From JBARCX01 sp049794535 (GTDB taxonomy: Bacteria; Pseudomonadota; Gammaproteobacteria; Xanthomonadales; Rhodanobacteraceae), in the NCBI GenBank assembly GCA_049794535.1, contig JBARCX010000239.1, positions 1-11,909 on the forward strand: a DNA stretch of 11,909 nucleotides. The letters run 5' to 3'. Of this stretch, positions 1 to 7,496 are shown in pieces (within the stretch, counting starts at the first letter, position 1; each line of letters opens with the position of its first letter). The notes under the pieces are model-generated. The model was not told the DNA's origin and did no database searches. It saw only the letters and a list, made by a program, of their open reading frames with translations. Both the position numbers and the translations under genes were made by a program.

Positions 1-41
1 CAGGCTCGTATCCCACATATCGCTATGAGCTTATAAGGCCA

Positions 42-207
42 TTTCTTTGGGTTACGTTTCTTTGGGCCAGCAAAGAAAGGTGACTCGGACCCCGGCAGGG
101 GTTCGAAAGCCCGCCGTCCCACGGGGACTCCCTTCGGTCGCAGCGAACCCACTAGCGATAACGCGACAATCAGGCGACAACGCCACTGGGCCCCTGCCTA
201 CGCAGGG
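42..207. repeat. Dispersed Xanthomonadales-type intergenic repeat with two hairpins
   Basis: The decamer TTTCTTTGGG occurs twice (42-51 and 57-66). The second copy forms an 8-bp inverted repeat with CAAAGAAA at 71-78 (arm 57-64, 6-nt loop). A second perfect 6-bp hairpin, CCCTGC/GCAGGG with loop CTAC, lies at 192-207. From memory, this combination (a TTTCTTTG/CAAAGAAA arm followed by a CGCAGGGACGACG-like block) is a common intergenic repeat in Xanthomonas, Stenotrophomonas and relatives, where it is often mis-annotated as a small hypothetical protein. The reading frame across it (47-244) starts with a non-ATG codon and resembles no family I know, so I treat it as non-coding. The two hairpins may end transcription from the left or from the minus-strand pair at 273-1066. 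The exact limits of the repeat are a guess. Confidence 0.5.
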
Positions 208-272
208 ACGACGAGCACAAAGAGCTGGCAAGGACTGGCCTTAAGAGCCTGTATGCAGCCTGGAGTGATGCA

Positions 273-665
273 CTAGTTCTTCAGTTGCAGCAAATCCCAC
301 GCATTCCCATAGAGATCTTCGAACACGGCAACCGTGCCGTAGGCTTCCTCCCGCGGCGACTCGCGAAAGTGCACGCCCTCAGCGCGCATACGCTGCCAGT
401 CACGCTGAAAATCATCCGTATTCAGCAGAAGAAAGACGCGTCCACCGGTTTGATTTCCCACACGCGAAGCCTGCTCATCGCCTTTGGCTTTCGCCAACAG
501 CAAGCGCGTTTCGCGCGCCCCCGGTGGAGCCAGCAGCACCCAACGTTTGCCCTCGCCCATATCGGTGTCTTCGACCAATTCGAAACCCAATGCTCGCGTG
601 TACCAGGCAATCGCCTCGTCGTAATCGGCTACCAGCAGCGCAAGCGCGCCCAGATGTTGTTTCAC
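273..665 (-). CDS. VOC (glyoxalase/bleomycin-resistance/dioxygenase) superfamily protein
   Basis: A 130-aa protein of single-chain VOC length. It opens with a beta strand (residues 4-12) and then the YDEAIAWYTRALGFEL helix signature (residues 15-30). The RVFLLLNTDD segment (76-85) and the FEDLYGNAWDLLQL ending (115-128) are typical of a common glyoxalase-like subfamily. The classic metal ligands of glyoxalase I are not all present: there is no clear His at the start of the second half, and the last acidic ligand is Asp124 (NAWDL) rather than Glu. Substrate and even metal dependence are therefore open. Translation starts with GTG at 665-663, which overlaps the TGA of the upstream MmcQ/YjbR gene by four bases (GTGA). 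The two genes are therefore probably co-transcribed and translationally coupled. Confidence 0.85.
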   Translation of the reverse strand: MKQHLGALALLVADYDEAIAWYTRALGFELVEDTDMGEGKRWVLLAPPGARETRLLLAKAKGDEQASRVGNQTGGRVFLLLNTDDFQRDWQRMRAEGVHFRESPREEAYGTVAVFEDLYGNAWDLLQLKN

Positions 666-1066
666 TTTGTATTCGCCTTAATCGCTGGAAGCGGCCCTAG
701 TTCGGCCTGAAGTTTTTTGGTCAATTTCGCACGCACCAACGCGTATGAGTCATGGATAAATGCGTGTAGCCCAGCCGTGCTGAAACGCTTCGGTTCGGCG
801 ATCAATACCCAACGCGCCCGCGCCAAGTAGGGGGCTGATGTGATGCCAGGCTGATCGGTAAGTTCGAGAAAGCGATCGTCCGGCACTTTGAAGGCAAGCC
901 GCCCACCCTCGCTGCCGTCGGCCGGTGTCACGACGAACATCTTGCCGCAGACACTTAAGACCAGATCGTTACCCCATTTGATGTCGCGGGTGACGCCAGG
1001 CCAGTGGCCGCATAGCGATTCCAACTGGGTGGCGCTAAGACCGGTTGCCGCTCTGCTCATGCCCAT
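662..1066 (-). CDS. MmcQ/YjbR family DNA-binding-type protein
   Basis: Read from the ATG at 1066 this gives 134 aa, the usual size of the MmcQ/YjbR (DUF419) family with its CyaY-like fold. Diagnostic segments are LCGHWPGVTRDIKWGND, LSVCGKMFVVTP, RLAFKVPDDRFLELTDQPG and a C-terminal LHAFIHDSYALVRAKL helix. The molecular role of the family is poorly known; DNA binding has been suggested for it. The frame is open up to 1180, but the extra 38 residues do not look like the family. The ATG at 1066 has an AGG four bases before the start region; the ATG at 1060 is the alternative. The gene is the first of a two-gene minus-strand unit with the VOC gene, with a 4-base overlap. Confidence 0.8.
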   Translation of the reverse strand: MGMSRAATGLSATQLESLCGHWPGVTRDIKWGNDLVLSVCGKMFVVTPADGSEGGRLAFKVPDDRFLELTDQPGITSAPYLARARWVLIAEPKRFSTAGLHAFIHDSYALVRAKLTKKLQAELGPLPAIKANTK

Positions 1067-1266
1067 ATCGCCTGGAAAGTGCCAGCCGGCATTGTGAATT
1101 GCCGGGCCAAAACTGTCTTCTGCCGCGGTCATGGGAGGATGTCGCATGGCGTCATTTATGCCGAAGAACAGCAGCTTCACCCAGCTTTAATATCGATAAG
1201 AAGCTAAATCTTGAACGCTTTCTGCCGCCATCCATTCATGTTGCAGTGCAAACAATACGCTAAAGT
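1067..1266. promoter_or_regulatory. Divergent intergenic region with small palindrome
   Basis: This 200-bp gap lies between the minus-strand MmcQ/YjbR gene and the plus-strand GNAT gene, so it should hold promoters for both. I could not fit a convincing -35/-10 pair. A short perfect palindrome, TTGCA-G-TGCAA, sits at 1241-1251, 15 bp before the GNAT start. It could be an operator or chance. Nothing else is recognisable. Confidence 0.25.
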
Positions 1267-1902
1267 ATGGAGACATTCAGCGCTATCACCACACCCATGA
1301 TTCCTGCCATCAACCTAGCCGCCTTCTCCAAGTCCGCGCCGCTGCCACCGCGTAGTCGCGAACGTTTTGCCCAACCGCGCCATGTGTCGTCGGCCCCGGG
1401 CGAAACCGTGTGCACTCGCGACGGGCGCGAGCTGGTGCTGCGCATGATCGAACCTGGCGATGTGGCCGCCATGCAGCGCTGCTTCGCCCGGTTGTCACCG
1501 CAAGACATCCGTCGCCGCTTTCTGCACGCCATGTCCGAATTGCCCATCCCGATGGCGCAACGGTTATGCCGTATCGACCCGGCACTCGAGACCGCCTACG
1601 TATTGATGGATGAGTCGGTGACGCCCGCCGAAATGCGCGGCGTCGGCCGCATTTATGTGGACGAAGCGGCCGACAGCGCCGAGTTCTCGGTCCTGGTGGA
1701 GCAAGACTGGACCCGCATCGGCCTCGGCGCGCTGCTGATGGAGCGTCTGGTCGACGATAGTCGCCGTCGTGGCATCTCCGAGCTGTGGGGTTATGTGCTG
1801 CTGGAGAACCGCCCGATGCTCGAGCTGTGCAAAGAGCTTGGCTTCACCCAGCGACTGATTCCCGACGAGCCTGGTACTGCGCAGATCACGCTTCGACTCT
1901 AA
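1267..1902 (+). CDS. GNAT family N-acetyltransferase
   Basis: A 211-aa protein. The first 45 residues are low-complexity and probably disordered. The GNAT fold runs from about residue 46 to the end. Motif A is clear: a strand (EFSVLVEQDW, 139-148) leads into the acetyl-CoA pyrophosphate loop R150-I-G-L-G-A155. The helix ALLMERLVDDSRRRGI follows, then the motif B strand and helix (LWGYVLLENRPMLELCKELGF). The RDGRELVLRMIEPGD...RLSPQDIRRRFLHAM segment resembles the acetyltransferase domain found alone or fused to acyl-CoA-synthetase-like domains (the Pat/YfiQ type). A role in protein lysine acetylation is therefore possible but unproven. The ATG at 1267 has only a weak ribosome-binding site; the in-frame ATG at 1297 is an alternative start. 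Confidence 0.85.
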   Translation: METFSAITTPMIPAINLAAFSKSAPLPPRSRERFAQPRHVSSAPGETVCTRDGRELVLRMIEPGDVAAMQRCFARLSPQDIRRRFLHAMSELPIPMAQRLCRIDPALETAYVLMDESVTPAEMRGVGRIYVDEAADSAEFSVLVEQDWTRIGLGALLMERLVDDSRRRGISELWGYVLLENRPMLELCKELGFTQRLIPDEPGTAQITLRL

Positions 1903-1913
1903 AAGCTCCTCCC

Positions 1914-1937
1914 ACAGCCCCGGTCCGCCGGGGCTGT
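1914..1937. terminator. Perfect 10-bp hairpin between the GNAT gene and mfd
   Basis: ACAGCCCCGG (1914-1923) and CCGGGGCTGT (1928-1937) are perfect inverted arms around a TCCG loop, 11 bp after the GNAT stop codon. No T-run follows on the plus strand. On the minus strand a TTTT (1903-1906 region) lies some bases downstream of the stem. It probably acts as a transcript 3' end or insulator before mfd, but a classical Rho-independent terminator is not fully supported. Confidence 0.5.
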
Positions 1938-2001
1938 CGCGTTACACTTGCCCGCTTTCCCCAGCGCGGCACGAATGCTGCGCACTGAGCACAGCGTTCC
2001 T

Positions 2002-5000
2002 ATGCCCAAGCCGATCTCGCATCCGCCCCTGCCAACCACGCCGAAACAGCGCCGTTTCTGGACGCCACCGCATGGCTCCTCCCGTGCGCTGCTTATCACC
2101 GAAGCCGCTCGTTCGCACGATGGCCTACTGGTCGCGGTAACGCGCGATACCCAGCGCGCCTCTGCGCTGGAAGACGAGCTGCGCATCTTCGCCGGCGGCC
2201 TGCCGGTGCTGCATTTCCCGGATTGGGAAACTCTGCCCTACGACGTGTTCAGCCCGCACCCGGAGATCGTCTCGCAGCGTATTTCTACGCTGTACCAGTT
2301 GCCGAATGTAAAGCGCGGTGTGTTGGTGGTACCGGTGGCTACGTTGATGCAACGCATCGCGCCACGCTCGCACATCACCGGTGCCGGTTTGGTATTGAAC
2401 AAGGGGCAGAAATTCGACCTGGCGGCTGAACAACGCCGGCTGGAAGCAGCGGGTTATCGCAACGTACCGCAGGTGGCCGAGCCGGGTGACTTCGCCGTGC
2501 GCGGTGCGCTGATCGACATCTTCCCGATGGGTACGGCAGAGCCCTATCGCATCGAGCTGTTCGACGACGAAGTGGAATCGATCCGCAGCTTCGATCCTGA
2601 GACCCAGCGCTCGCAGCAGCAAGTAGAGAAGATCGACCTGCTACCCGCGCGCGAATTCCCGCTCACCGAAAATGCCGCCAAGGATTTCCGCGCCAACCTG
2701 CGTGAGCGCTTCCCCATCGACGTGCGCCGCTGTCCGCTCTACCAGGACATGAAGGAAGGCGTGACCCCGGGCGGCATCGAGTACTACCTGCCGCTGTTCT
2801 TTCCGCAAACCGCCACGCTGTTCGACTACCTCGCAAACGACGCACTGTTCGTACTCGGAGAAGGTGCCGGCGAATCGTCCGATCAGTTCTGGGTGCAGAC
2901 GGCCGAGCGCTACGACCAACGCGCGCACGATATCGAACGCCCAGTACTGCCACCGGCCGAGCTGTATCTATCGCCCGAACAGTTGCGCGAACAACTCAAC
3001 AAACGCCTGCGCGTGGAAGTGGTCGACTCCGGCCACGAGCATGCCGTTGCCGCAGGCACCCAGCCCGCGCCGGAACTGCCGCTCAATCGCAAAGGCGAAG
3101 AGCCGGGAACATCGCTCAGGCATTTCATCTCAAGCTACCCCGGGCGCGTGTTGATTGCCGCCGACTCGGCCGGCCGCCGCGAAGCCTTGATCGAAACCCT
3201 GGCCACCGCCGGTATGAAGCCGGCGACGATCGAGGGCTGGTCCACCTTTATCGATGATGATGCGCAGCGCTTCGCCATCACCATCGCTTCGCTGGAACAA
3301 GGCTTCGCACTCACCAAGCCGGCACTGACCGTACTCACCGAACGCGAACTCTATGGCGAGCGCGTGCGCACCGAGCGTCGCCGTCGACGTGGCGCGACGC
3401 GTGATCCCGATGCGATCATCCGCGATCTTACCGAGCTGACCATCGGCGCGCCGATTGTGCATGTCGACCACGGCGTGGGTCGCTACCAGGGCCTCGTGTC
3501 GATGGAGCTGGGCGGCATGGAGGGTGAGTTCCTCACCATCGAGTACGCCAAGGGCGACAAGCTCTATGTACCCGTCGCGCAGCTTGGATTGGTCAGCCGC
3601 TACTCCGGCACTGCGCCGGAGCTTGCGCCGCTGCATTCACTCGGTGGCGATGCATGGGAACGCGCACGCAAGAAAGCCGCAGAGAAAGTCCGCGACGTGG
3701 CTGCCGAATTGCTGGGCATCTATGCCCAACGCGAAGCACGCGGTGGTGAATCGCTAACGATCGATCGCCAGCTGGTCGAGGAATTCGGCGCCAGCTTCCC
3801 GTTCGAGGAAACCCCCGATCAGGAGCAAGCCATCGAGGCGGTATTACGCGATCTCGCCGCGCCACGCGCGATGGATCGCGTGATCTGCGGTGACGTCGGT
3901 TTCGGCAAAACCGAAGTAGCGCTGCGCGCCGCGTTCGCCGCCGCTACCGCAGGCAAACAGGTGGCTGTGCTGGTGCCGACCACCCTGCTCGCCCAGCAGC
4001 ATTACCGCAACTTTGCCGATCGCTTCGCCGACTGGCCGGTGAAGGTCGATGTGCTCTCGCGCTTCAAATCCACCAAGGAAGTGAACGACGCGCTCAAGCG
4101 CCTCGCCGATGGCCAGATCGACGTCATTGTCGGCACGCACAAATTGCTGCAACCCGACATCAAGTTCAAAAGTCTTGGCCTCGTCGTAGTGGATGAGGAA
4201 CAACGCTTCGGTGTGCGCCAGAAAGAGCAGCTGAAGAAGCTGCGTGCGGAAGTGGATCTGCTGACCATGACCGCCACGCCGATTCCACGCACCTTGAATA
4301 TGGCGATGGCTGGCTTGCGCGATCTGTCGCTGATCACCACTCCACCGGCACATCGCATGGCCGTGCGCACCTTTATCTCGGCGTGGGACCCGGCCACCAT
4401 CCGCGAAGCGTTCCAGCGCGAGTTGCAGCGCGGCGGTCAGGTGTTTTTCCTGCACAACGAAGTGGAGAGCATCGAACGCACGGCGCGCGAGCTGCAGGAG
4501 CTGGTCCCCGACGCGCGCATCAGCATCGCCCACGGCCAGATGCCCGAACGCGAGCTGGAAAGCGTCATGGCGGATTTCCATCGCCAACGTTTCAACGTAC
4601 TGGTGTGCACCACGATTATCGAAACCGGCATCGATATCCCGACTGCCAACACCATCATCATCAACCGTGCGGATCGCTTCGGCCTCGCCCAGCTGCATCA
4701 GCTACGTGGCCGTGTAGGTCGTTCGCACCATCGCGCCTATGCCTACCTGGTGGTGCCTGATCGCAAGTCGATCACCGCCGATGCGGAAAAGCGTCTCGAA
4801 GCACTGGCCTCGCTGGAAGAACTCGGCGCCGGCTTTACCCTCGCCACGCACGATCTGGAAATTCGCGGAGCCGGCGAGCTGCTGGGTGATGAGCAATCCG
4901 GCCAGATCCAGGAGATCGGCTTCGGCCTCTACACCGAGCTACTCGATCGCGCCGTGCGCGCGCTGAAATCCGGCAAAGTGCCCGACTTCGATCTCAGCTC

Positions 5001-5454
5001 CGAGCATGAGACCGAAGTTGAACTACACCTTCCCGCACTGATCCCCGACGACTACCTTCCGGACGTCCATACGCGACTGACGCTGTACAAGCGCATCGCC
5101 AGTGCACGCAATGACGATCACCTGCGCGACCTGCAAGTGGAGATGATCGACAGATTCGGCTTGCTACCCGATGCCACCAAGCAGCTGTTCGCCATCGCCG
5201 GCCTCAAGCTGATGGCCACCCCGCTCGGCATCCGCAAACTCGACTTCGGCCCCAACGGCGGCCGCATCCTGTTCCGCGACCAGCCCGAAGTCGACCCCAT
5301 GGCCATCATCAAACTGATCCAAAGCCTGCCACGCGTCTACAAACTCGACGGCCAGGACAAGCTAAAGATCACCCTGGAACTGCCCGGCGCTACCGAGCGT
5401 ATTCGCAGTGCGCAGGAAGTGTTGATCTTGCTTGGGGCACGGCGGCCAGGGTAA
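2002..5454 (+). CDS. mfd: Transcription-repair coupling factor Mfd
   Basis: A 1150-aa ATP-dependent DNA translocase that binds stalled RNA polymerase, pushes it off and recruits UvrA for transcription-coupled repair. Domains in order are as follows. The N-terminal UvrB-like module has the HFPDWETLPYD signature at 71-81. The RNA polymerase-interacting (CarD-like) domain is at about 478-536 (IVHVDHGVGRYQGL...GDKLYVPV). The RecG-like helicase core has Walker A GDVGFGKT at 630-637, DEEQ at 731-734, TATPIPRT at 757-764 and QLRGRVGR at 900-907. The C-terminal TRCF domain (LPDDYLPDVHTRLTLYKRIA-like) follows. All key motifs are intact and the length is normal. The frame is open upstream to a TTG at 1948, but the ATG at 2002 matches the family start (MPKPISHPPLP). 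The stop lies only 10 bp before the first attC-like site. Confidence 0.97.
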   Translation: MPKPISHPPLPTTPKQRRFWTPPHGSSRALLITEAARSHDGLLVAVTRDTQRASALEDELRIFAGGLPVLHFPDWETLPYDVFSPHPEIVSQRISTLYQLPNVKRGVLVVPVATLMQRIAPRSHITGAGLVLNKGQKFDLAAEQRRLEAAGYRNVPQVAEPGDFAVRGALIDIFPMGTAEPYRIELFDDEVESIRSFDPETQRSQQQVEKIDLLPAREFPLTENAAKDFRANLRERFPIDVRRCPLYQDMKEGVTPGGIEYYLPLFFPQTATLFDYLANDALFVLGEGAGESSDQFWVQTAERYDQRAHDIERPVLPPAELYLSPEQLREQLNKRLRVEVVDSGHEHAVAAGTQPAPELPLNRKGEEPGTSLRHFISSYPGRVLIAADSAGRREALIETLATAGMKPATIEGWSTFIDDDAQRFAITIASLEQGFALTKPALTVLTERELYGERVRTERRRRRGATRDPDAIIRDLTELTIGAPIVHVDHGVGRYQGLVSMELGGMEGEFLTIEYAKGDKLYVPVAQLGLVSRYSGTAPELAPLHSLGGDAWERARKKAAEKVRDVAAELLGIYAQREARGGESLTIDRQLVEEFGASFPFEETPDQEQAIEAVLRDLAAPRAMDRVICGDVGFGKTEVALRAAFAAATAGKQVAVLVPTTLLAQQHYRNFADRFADWPVKVDVLSRFKSTKEVNDALKRLADGQIDVIVGTHKLLQPDIKFKSLGLVVVDEEQRFGVRQKEQLKKLRAEVDLLTMTATPIPRTLNMAMAGLRDLSLITTPPAHRMAVRTFISAWDPATIREAFQRELQRGGQVFFLHNEVESIERTARELQELVPDARISIAHGQMPERELESVMADFHRQRFNVLVCTTIIETGIDIPTANTIIINRADRFGLAQLHQLRGRVGRSHHRAYAYLVVPDRKSITADAEKRLEALASLEELGAGFTLATHDLEIRGAGELLGDEQSGQIQEIGFGLYTELLDRAVRALKSGKVPDFDLSSEHETEVELHLPALIPDDYLPDVHTRLTLYKRIASARNDDHLRDLQVEMIDRFGLLPDATKQLFAIAGLKLMATPLGIRKLDFGPNGGRILFRDQPEVDPMAIIKLIQSLPRVYKLDGQDKLKITLELPGATERIRSAQEVLILLGARRPG

Positions 5455-5463
5455 CGATTGCCT

Positions 5464-5523
5464 ATTTCACAATTCGCTCAATCCGATGCGCTAACCGCGT
5501 ACTGCTTCATGCCAGCGTTAGGC
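5464..5523 (+). other. attC-like site A (left boundary, directly after mfd)
   Basis: Right core GTTAGGC (5517-5523) fits GTTRRRY and is preceded by GC. A left box ATTTCAC (5464-5470) fits RYYYAAC except at one base, giving a 60-bp site. The stretch after the left box, CAATTCGCTCAATCCGA, closely resembles the same part of the class 1 aadA attC as I remember it. Pairing of the inner boxes is weak. A second GCTAAC at about 5490 gives an alternative, shorter reading. Confidence 0.6.
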
Positions 5524-5564
5524 AGCACGTCGATGCAGAAAACGTTTCACTCAGGGGGACTTTC

Positions 5565-5690
5565 ATGAATATCCATGAATATGGCTCATCAGATGGGATG
5601 CCTCTTGTGCTCTTCTTCGGCACGCCACAACGGGGGCGTGACATGGCGCTTAACCTTGCCCCCTTCAGTCACTGGGATGCTGCGCAATAA
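5565..5690 (+). pseudogene. Truncated alpha/beta-hydrolase N-terminus (cassette remnant)
   Basis: A 41-codon frame starts with an ATG preceded by a good ribosome-binding site (GGGGGAC four bases upstream). Its first 22 residues (MNIHEYGSSDGMPLVLFFGT and on) look like the beginning of alpha/beta-hydrolase fold proteins, where this strand normally runs into an HG oxyanion motif. Here the His is replaced and the frame soon ends. The stop (5688-5690) lies inside the attC of the same 200-bp cassette (5518-5717). The fold needs more than 200 residues, so this is a deletion remnant. It could still be translated as a short peptide. Confidence 0.55.
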
Positions 5691-5723
5691 AGCCGAGCAG
5701 CGCCGGCGTGCTCTACGTTAGGT
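5648..5723 (+). other. attC-like site B
   Basis: The left box GCTTAAC (5648-5654) and right core GTTAGGT (5717-5723) both match the consensus exactly and are complementary at most positions. The site is 76 bp. Between them lies a GCTGC/GCAGC hairpin, as expected for the variable terminal structure. It closes the short hydrolase-remnant cassette; the left box lies within that remnant's reading frame. Confidence 0.65.
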
Positions 5724-5760
5724 GCATGGGTATTTACCTACATCAAACATTGGAGGGTCT

Positions 5761-6186
5761 GTGAAACCGTTCGCCAGTGATGCCGTTGCGCAGGTCTTCA
5801 AGGCTTATCCGCCAAACATTCGGCGCAAGCTGCTGATGCTGCGTAGTCTGATCTTTAAAACCGCTGAATCTATTGCCGGCGTTGGCAAGCTTGAGGAAAC
5901 GCTCAAGTGGGGTGAACCGGCCTACGTCACATCTGAAAGCAAGAGTGGCAGCACCGTTCGAATCGACTGGAAGAAATCAGAACCCAGCAAATACGCGATG
6001 TACTTCCACTGCCAAACCAATTTGATCGAAACATTCAGAACGCTCTTCCCACGAGAATTTGAATTCGATGGCAGTCGGGCCATCGTGTTTGATGAGGCCG
6101 ATGCCGTGCCAATGGACGCACTGGCTTTTTGTATCGCTGCATCGCTCACCTATCACCTCAGCAAAAAAAAGCAGCAAGCCAAGTAG
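5761..6186 (+). CDS. DUF1801 domain-containing protein
   Basis: A 141-aa protein of the DUF1801 (YdhG-like) family, whose biochemical role is unknown. Family hallmarks are VAQVFKAYPPNIRRKLLMLR (9-28), LKWGEPAY (48-55), the KSGSTVRIDW strand (61-70), and YAMYFHCQTNLIETFRTLFP (78-97) followed by FDGSRAIVF. The start is GTG at 5761, chosen because GGAGG lies five bases upstream. The frame also opens at a GTG at 5722, but that one sits in the attC core and has no ribosome-binding site. The gene is alone in a 534-bp cassette (5718-6251). DUF1801 genes are frequent cassette cargo. Confidence 0.88.
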   Translation: MKPFASDAVAQVFKAYPPNIRRKLLMLRSLIFKTAESIAGVGKLEETLKWGEPAYVTSESKSGSTVRIDWKKSEPSKYAMYFHCQTNLIETFRTLFPREFEFDGSRAIVFDEADAVPMDALAFCIAASLTYHLSKKKQQAK

Positions 6187-6199
6187 CAAATCAAAATGC

Positions 6200-6257
6200 T
6201 CCTGACATCCCCTTTGAGCAGAGTCGCTACGCGGGCCGCTCAAGTCAGGCGTTAGCG
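6200..6257 (+). other. attC-like site C with paired inner boxes
   Basis: The right core GTTAGCG (6251-6257) keeps GTTAG but departs from GTTRRRY at the last two bases. The left box is TCCTGAC (6200-6206). The inner boxes are very good: L'' CTTTGAGC (6212-6219) pairs with L' GCTCAAG (6238-6244), leaving one unpaired T. That mimics the extrahelical base by which integrases choose the strand. Spacers are 5 nt (R''-L'') and 6 nt (L'-R'), as in canonical attC sites. Total length is 58 bp. Confidence 0.72.
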
Positions 6258-6270
6258 AACAGCACCGCAC

Positions 6271-6295
6271 ATTGCTGACAGGGGCTGTCAGCAAT
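6271..6295. promoter_or_regulatory. Perfect 11-bp inverted repeat in the rhtA leader
   Basis: ATTGCTGACAG (6271-6281) and CTGTCAGCAAT (6285-6295) are perfect inverted arms around a GGG loop, 88 bp before the rhtA start and 13 bp after the attC core of the cassette. No T-run follows, so a simple terminator is unlikely. An RNA hairpin in the 5' leader or a dimeric-regulator operator are both possible. A second, looser inverted pair (ATGATGC at about 6318, GCATCAT at about 6343) follows. Confidence 0.45.
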
Positions 6296-6382
6296 AACGA
6301 TCGTGAGACGTGCCCGTATGATGCGTTTCGTCTGCATCTGCAGGCATCATGGACGAACTGCTCTCCCACCCTGGCTGCGCCC

Positions 6383-7267
6383 ATGTCATCACGCTCTACC
6401 GTTGCTCCGCTCGCACTCGCGATCGGCGCGCTGTTGATCAGCATGGTCTCGTACCAATGCGGTGCGTCGCTGGCCAAGCACCTATTTCCGCAAGTTGGCG
6501 CGCAGGGTGCTACCGCCTATCGACTGGGACTCAGCGCGCTGATGTTGCTGCTGTGGCGGCGGCCGTGGCGCCGATCGGGCCCTAAGCGTGACTGGCGCGC
6601 AATATGGGGCTATGGCCTTTCGATGGGTGCAATGAACCTGGTGTTCTATATGTCGTTGCGCACGATCCCACTGGGCATCGCTGTCGCACTGGAATTTACC
6701 GGGCCGCTGGCATTGGCGCTGTTCGGCTCGCGCCGGCTGATTGATTTCATCTGGATCGCGCTAATCGTGGCCGGGCTGGCACTGTTGCTGCCTCTGCGCG
6801 AGCACATGCAGCCGCTCGATCCCGTTGGCGTGATGTATGCGCTGGCCGCCGGCGTAGGCTGGGCGCTGTATATCGTGCTGGGGAAGAAGGCGGGAGCCGC
6901 CTATGGCGCGGACGCGGTGACACTGGGTACCTCGATCGGTGCGTTGCTAGCCATTCCGTTCGGTGTCGCACATGCAGGCAGCGCACTGCTATCTCCGACG
7001 TTGTTGCCGTATGCGCTGGGTGTGGCTGTGCTCAGCTCAGCCCTGCCGTATTCATTGGAGATGGTCGCACTAACCCGGCTCCCGGCACGCACGTTCAGCA
7101 CTCTGTTGAGCTTGGAACCAGCCGTCGCGGCGATGGCCGGCATTGCGTTTCTTGGCGAACGACTTAGCCTGCTGCAGTGGCTAGCCATCGTGGCGATCAT
7201 CGTGGCGGCGGCAGGCACCGCATTGAGCGTCAGTCGACCCACGCTGACTGAGCCGCTGGCGAACTGA
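6383..7267 (+). CDS. rhtA: RhtA-type threonine/homoserine exporter (EamA/DMT family)
   Basis: A 294-aa inner-membrane protein with about ten hydrophobic segments and two EamA repeats. It matches E. coli RhtA, as I remember it, over long stretches: QCGASLAKHLFPQVGA, TIPLGIAVALEFTGPLALALF, LPYSLEMVALTRLPARTF and LLSLEPAVAAMAGIAFLGE. RhtA exports threonine, homoserine and some other amino acids by proton-motive force. The start at 6383 was chosen because homology begins there (MSSRSTVAPLALAIG). The frame is open upstream only through non-ATG codons. The gene is alone in a 1215-bp cassette (6252-7466), large for a cassette, with a 130-bp leader holding a strong palindrome and a 199-bp tail. The transport specificity here is inferred from similarity. 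Confidence 0.9.
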   Translation: MSSRSTVAPLALAIGALLISMVSYQCGASLAKHLFPQVGAQGATAYRLGLSALMLLLWRRPWRRSGPKRDWRAIWGYGLSMGAMNLVFYMSLRTIPLGIAVALEFTGPLALALFGSRRLIDFIWIALIVAGLALLLPLREHMQPLDPVGVMYALAAGVGWALYIVLGKKAGAAYGADAVTLGTSIGALLAIPFGVAHAGSALLSPTLLPYALGVAVLSSALPYSLEMVALTRLPARTFSTLLSLEPAVAAMAGIAFLGERLSLLQWLAIVAIIVAAAGTALSVSRPTLTEPLAN

Positions 7268-7270
7268 GAG

Positions 7271-7472
7271 CCCCAACTAAGCGACGCCGCAGCAGAGTGC
7301 AATCGGCACCCCCAAAGGTGTTCCCGCGCACACCGGTTCCTGAGCGCCGTCCACGCTCATCGCCACCGACCCATTGCACCATTCGCATGTAAGGTTTCAC
7401 TGCTTGACGCTGCTCGCAGCGAACCGAGATATCCGTGCACATGCCCGACTCGGGGTTTACTAGGCGTTGGGT
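7271..7472 (+). other. Candidate long attC-like site D after rhtA
   Basis: The right core GTTGGGT (7466-7472) matches the consensus and follows GGC. Its best partner is CCCCAAC (7271-7277), complementary at six of seven bases, which would make a 202-bp site. Between them are nested inverted arms: GACGCCG (7283-7289) with CGGGGTT (7451-7457), GTGCAAT (7297-7303) with ATTGCAC (7373-7379), and GGTGT (7317-7321) with ACACC (7330-7334). A long structured centre is known from large attC sites. The right core is convincing, but the left limit is only a proposal. Confidence 0.45.
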
Positions 7473-7496
7473 TTCCACAAGAGCCCATGGAAAATA

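Noticed and set aside
47..244. 65-aa frame in the left intergenic region
   Set aside because: It starts on a non-ATG codon and translates a dispersed repeat with hairpins. Such frames are commonly spurious.
285..710. Plus-strand frame of 141 codons over the VOC gene
   Set aside because: It is the antisense shadow of a clear VOC gene and has no family resemblance.
3844..4698. Long minus-strand open frame (284 codons) inside mfd
   Set aside because: It is opposite the conserved helicase core of mfd and has a His/Arg/Gln-rich composition typical of antisense shadow frames, with no recognisable domain.
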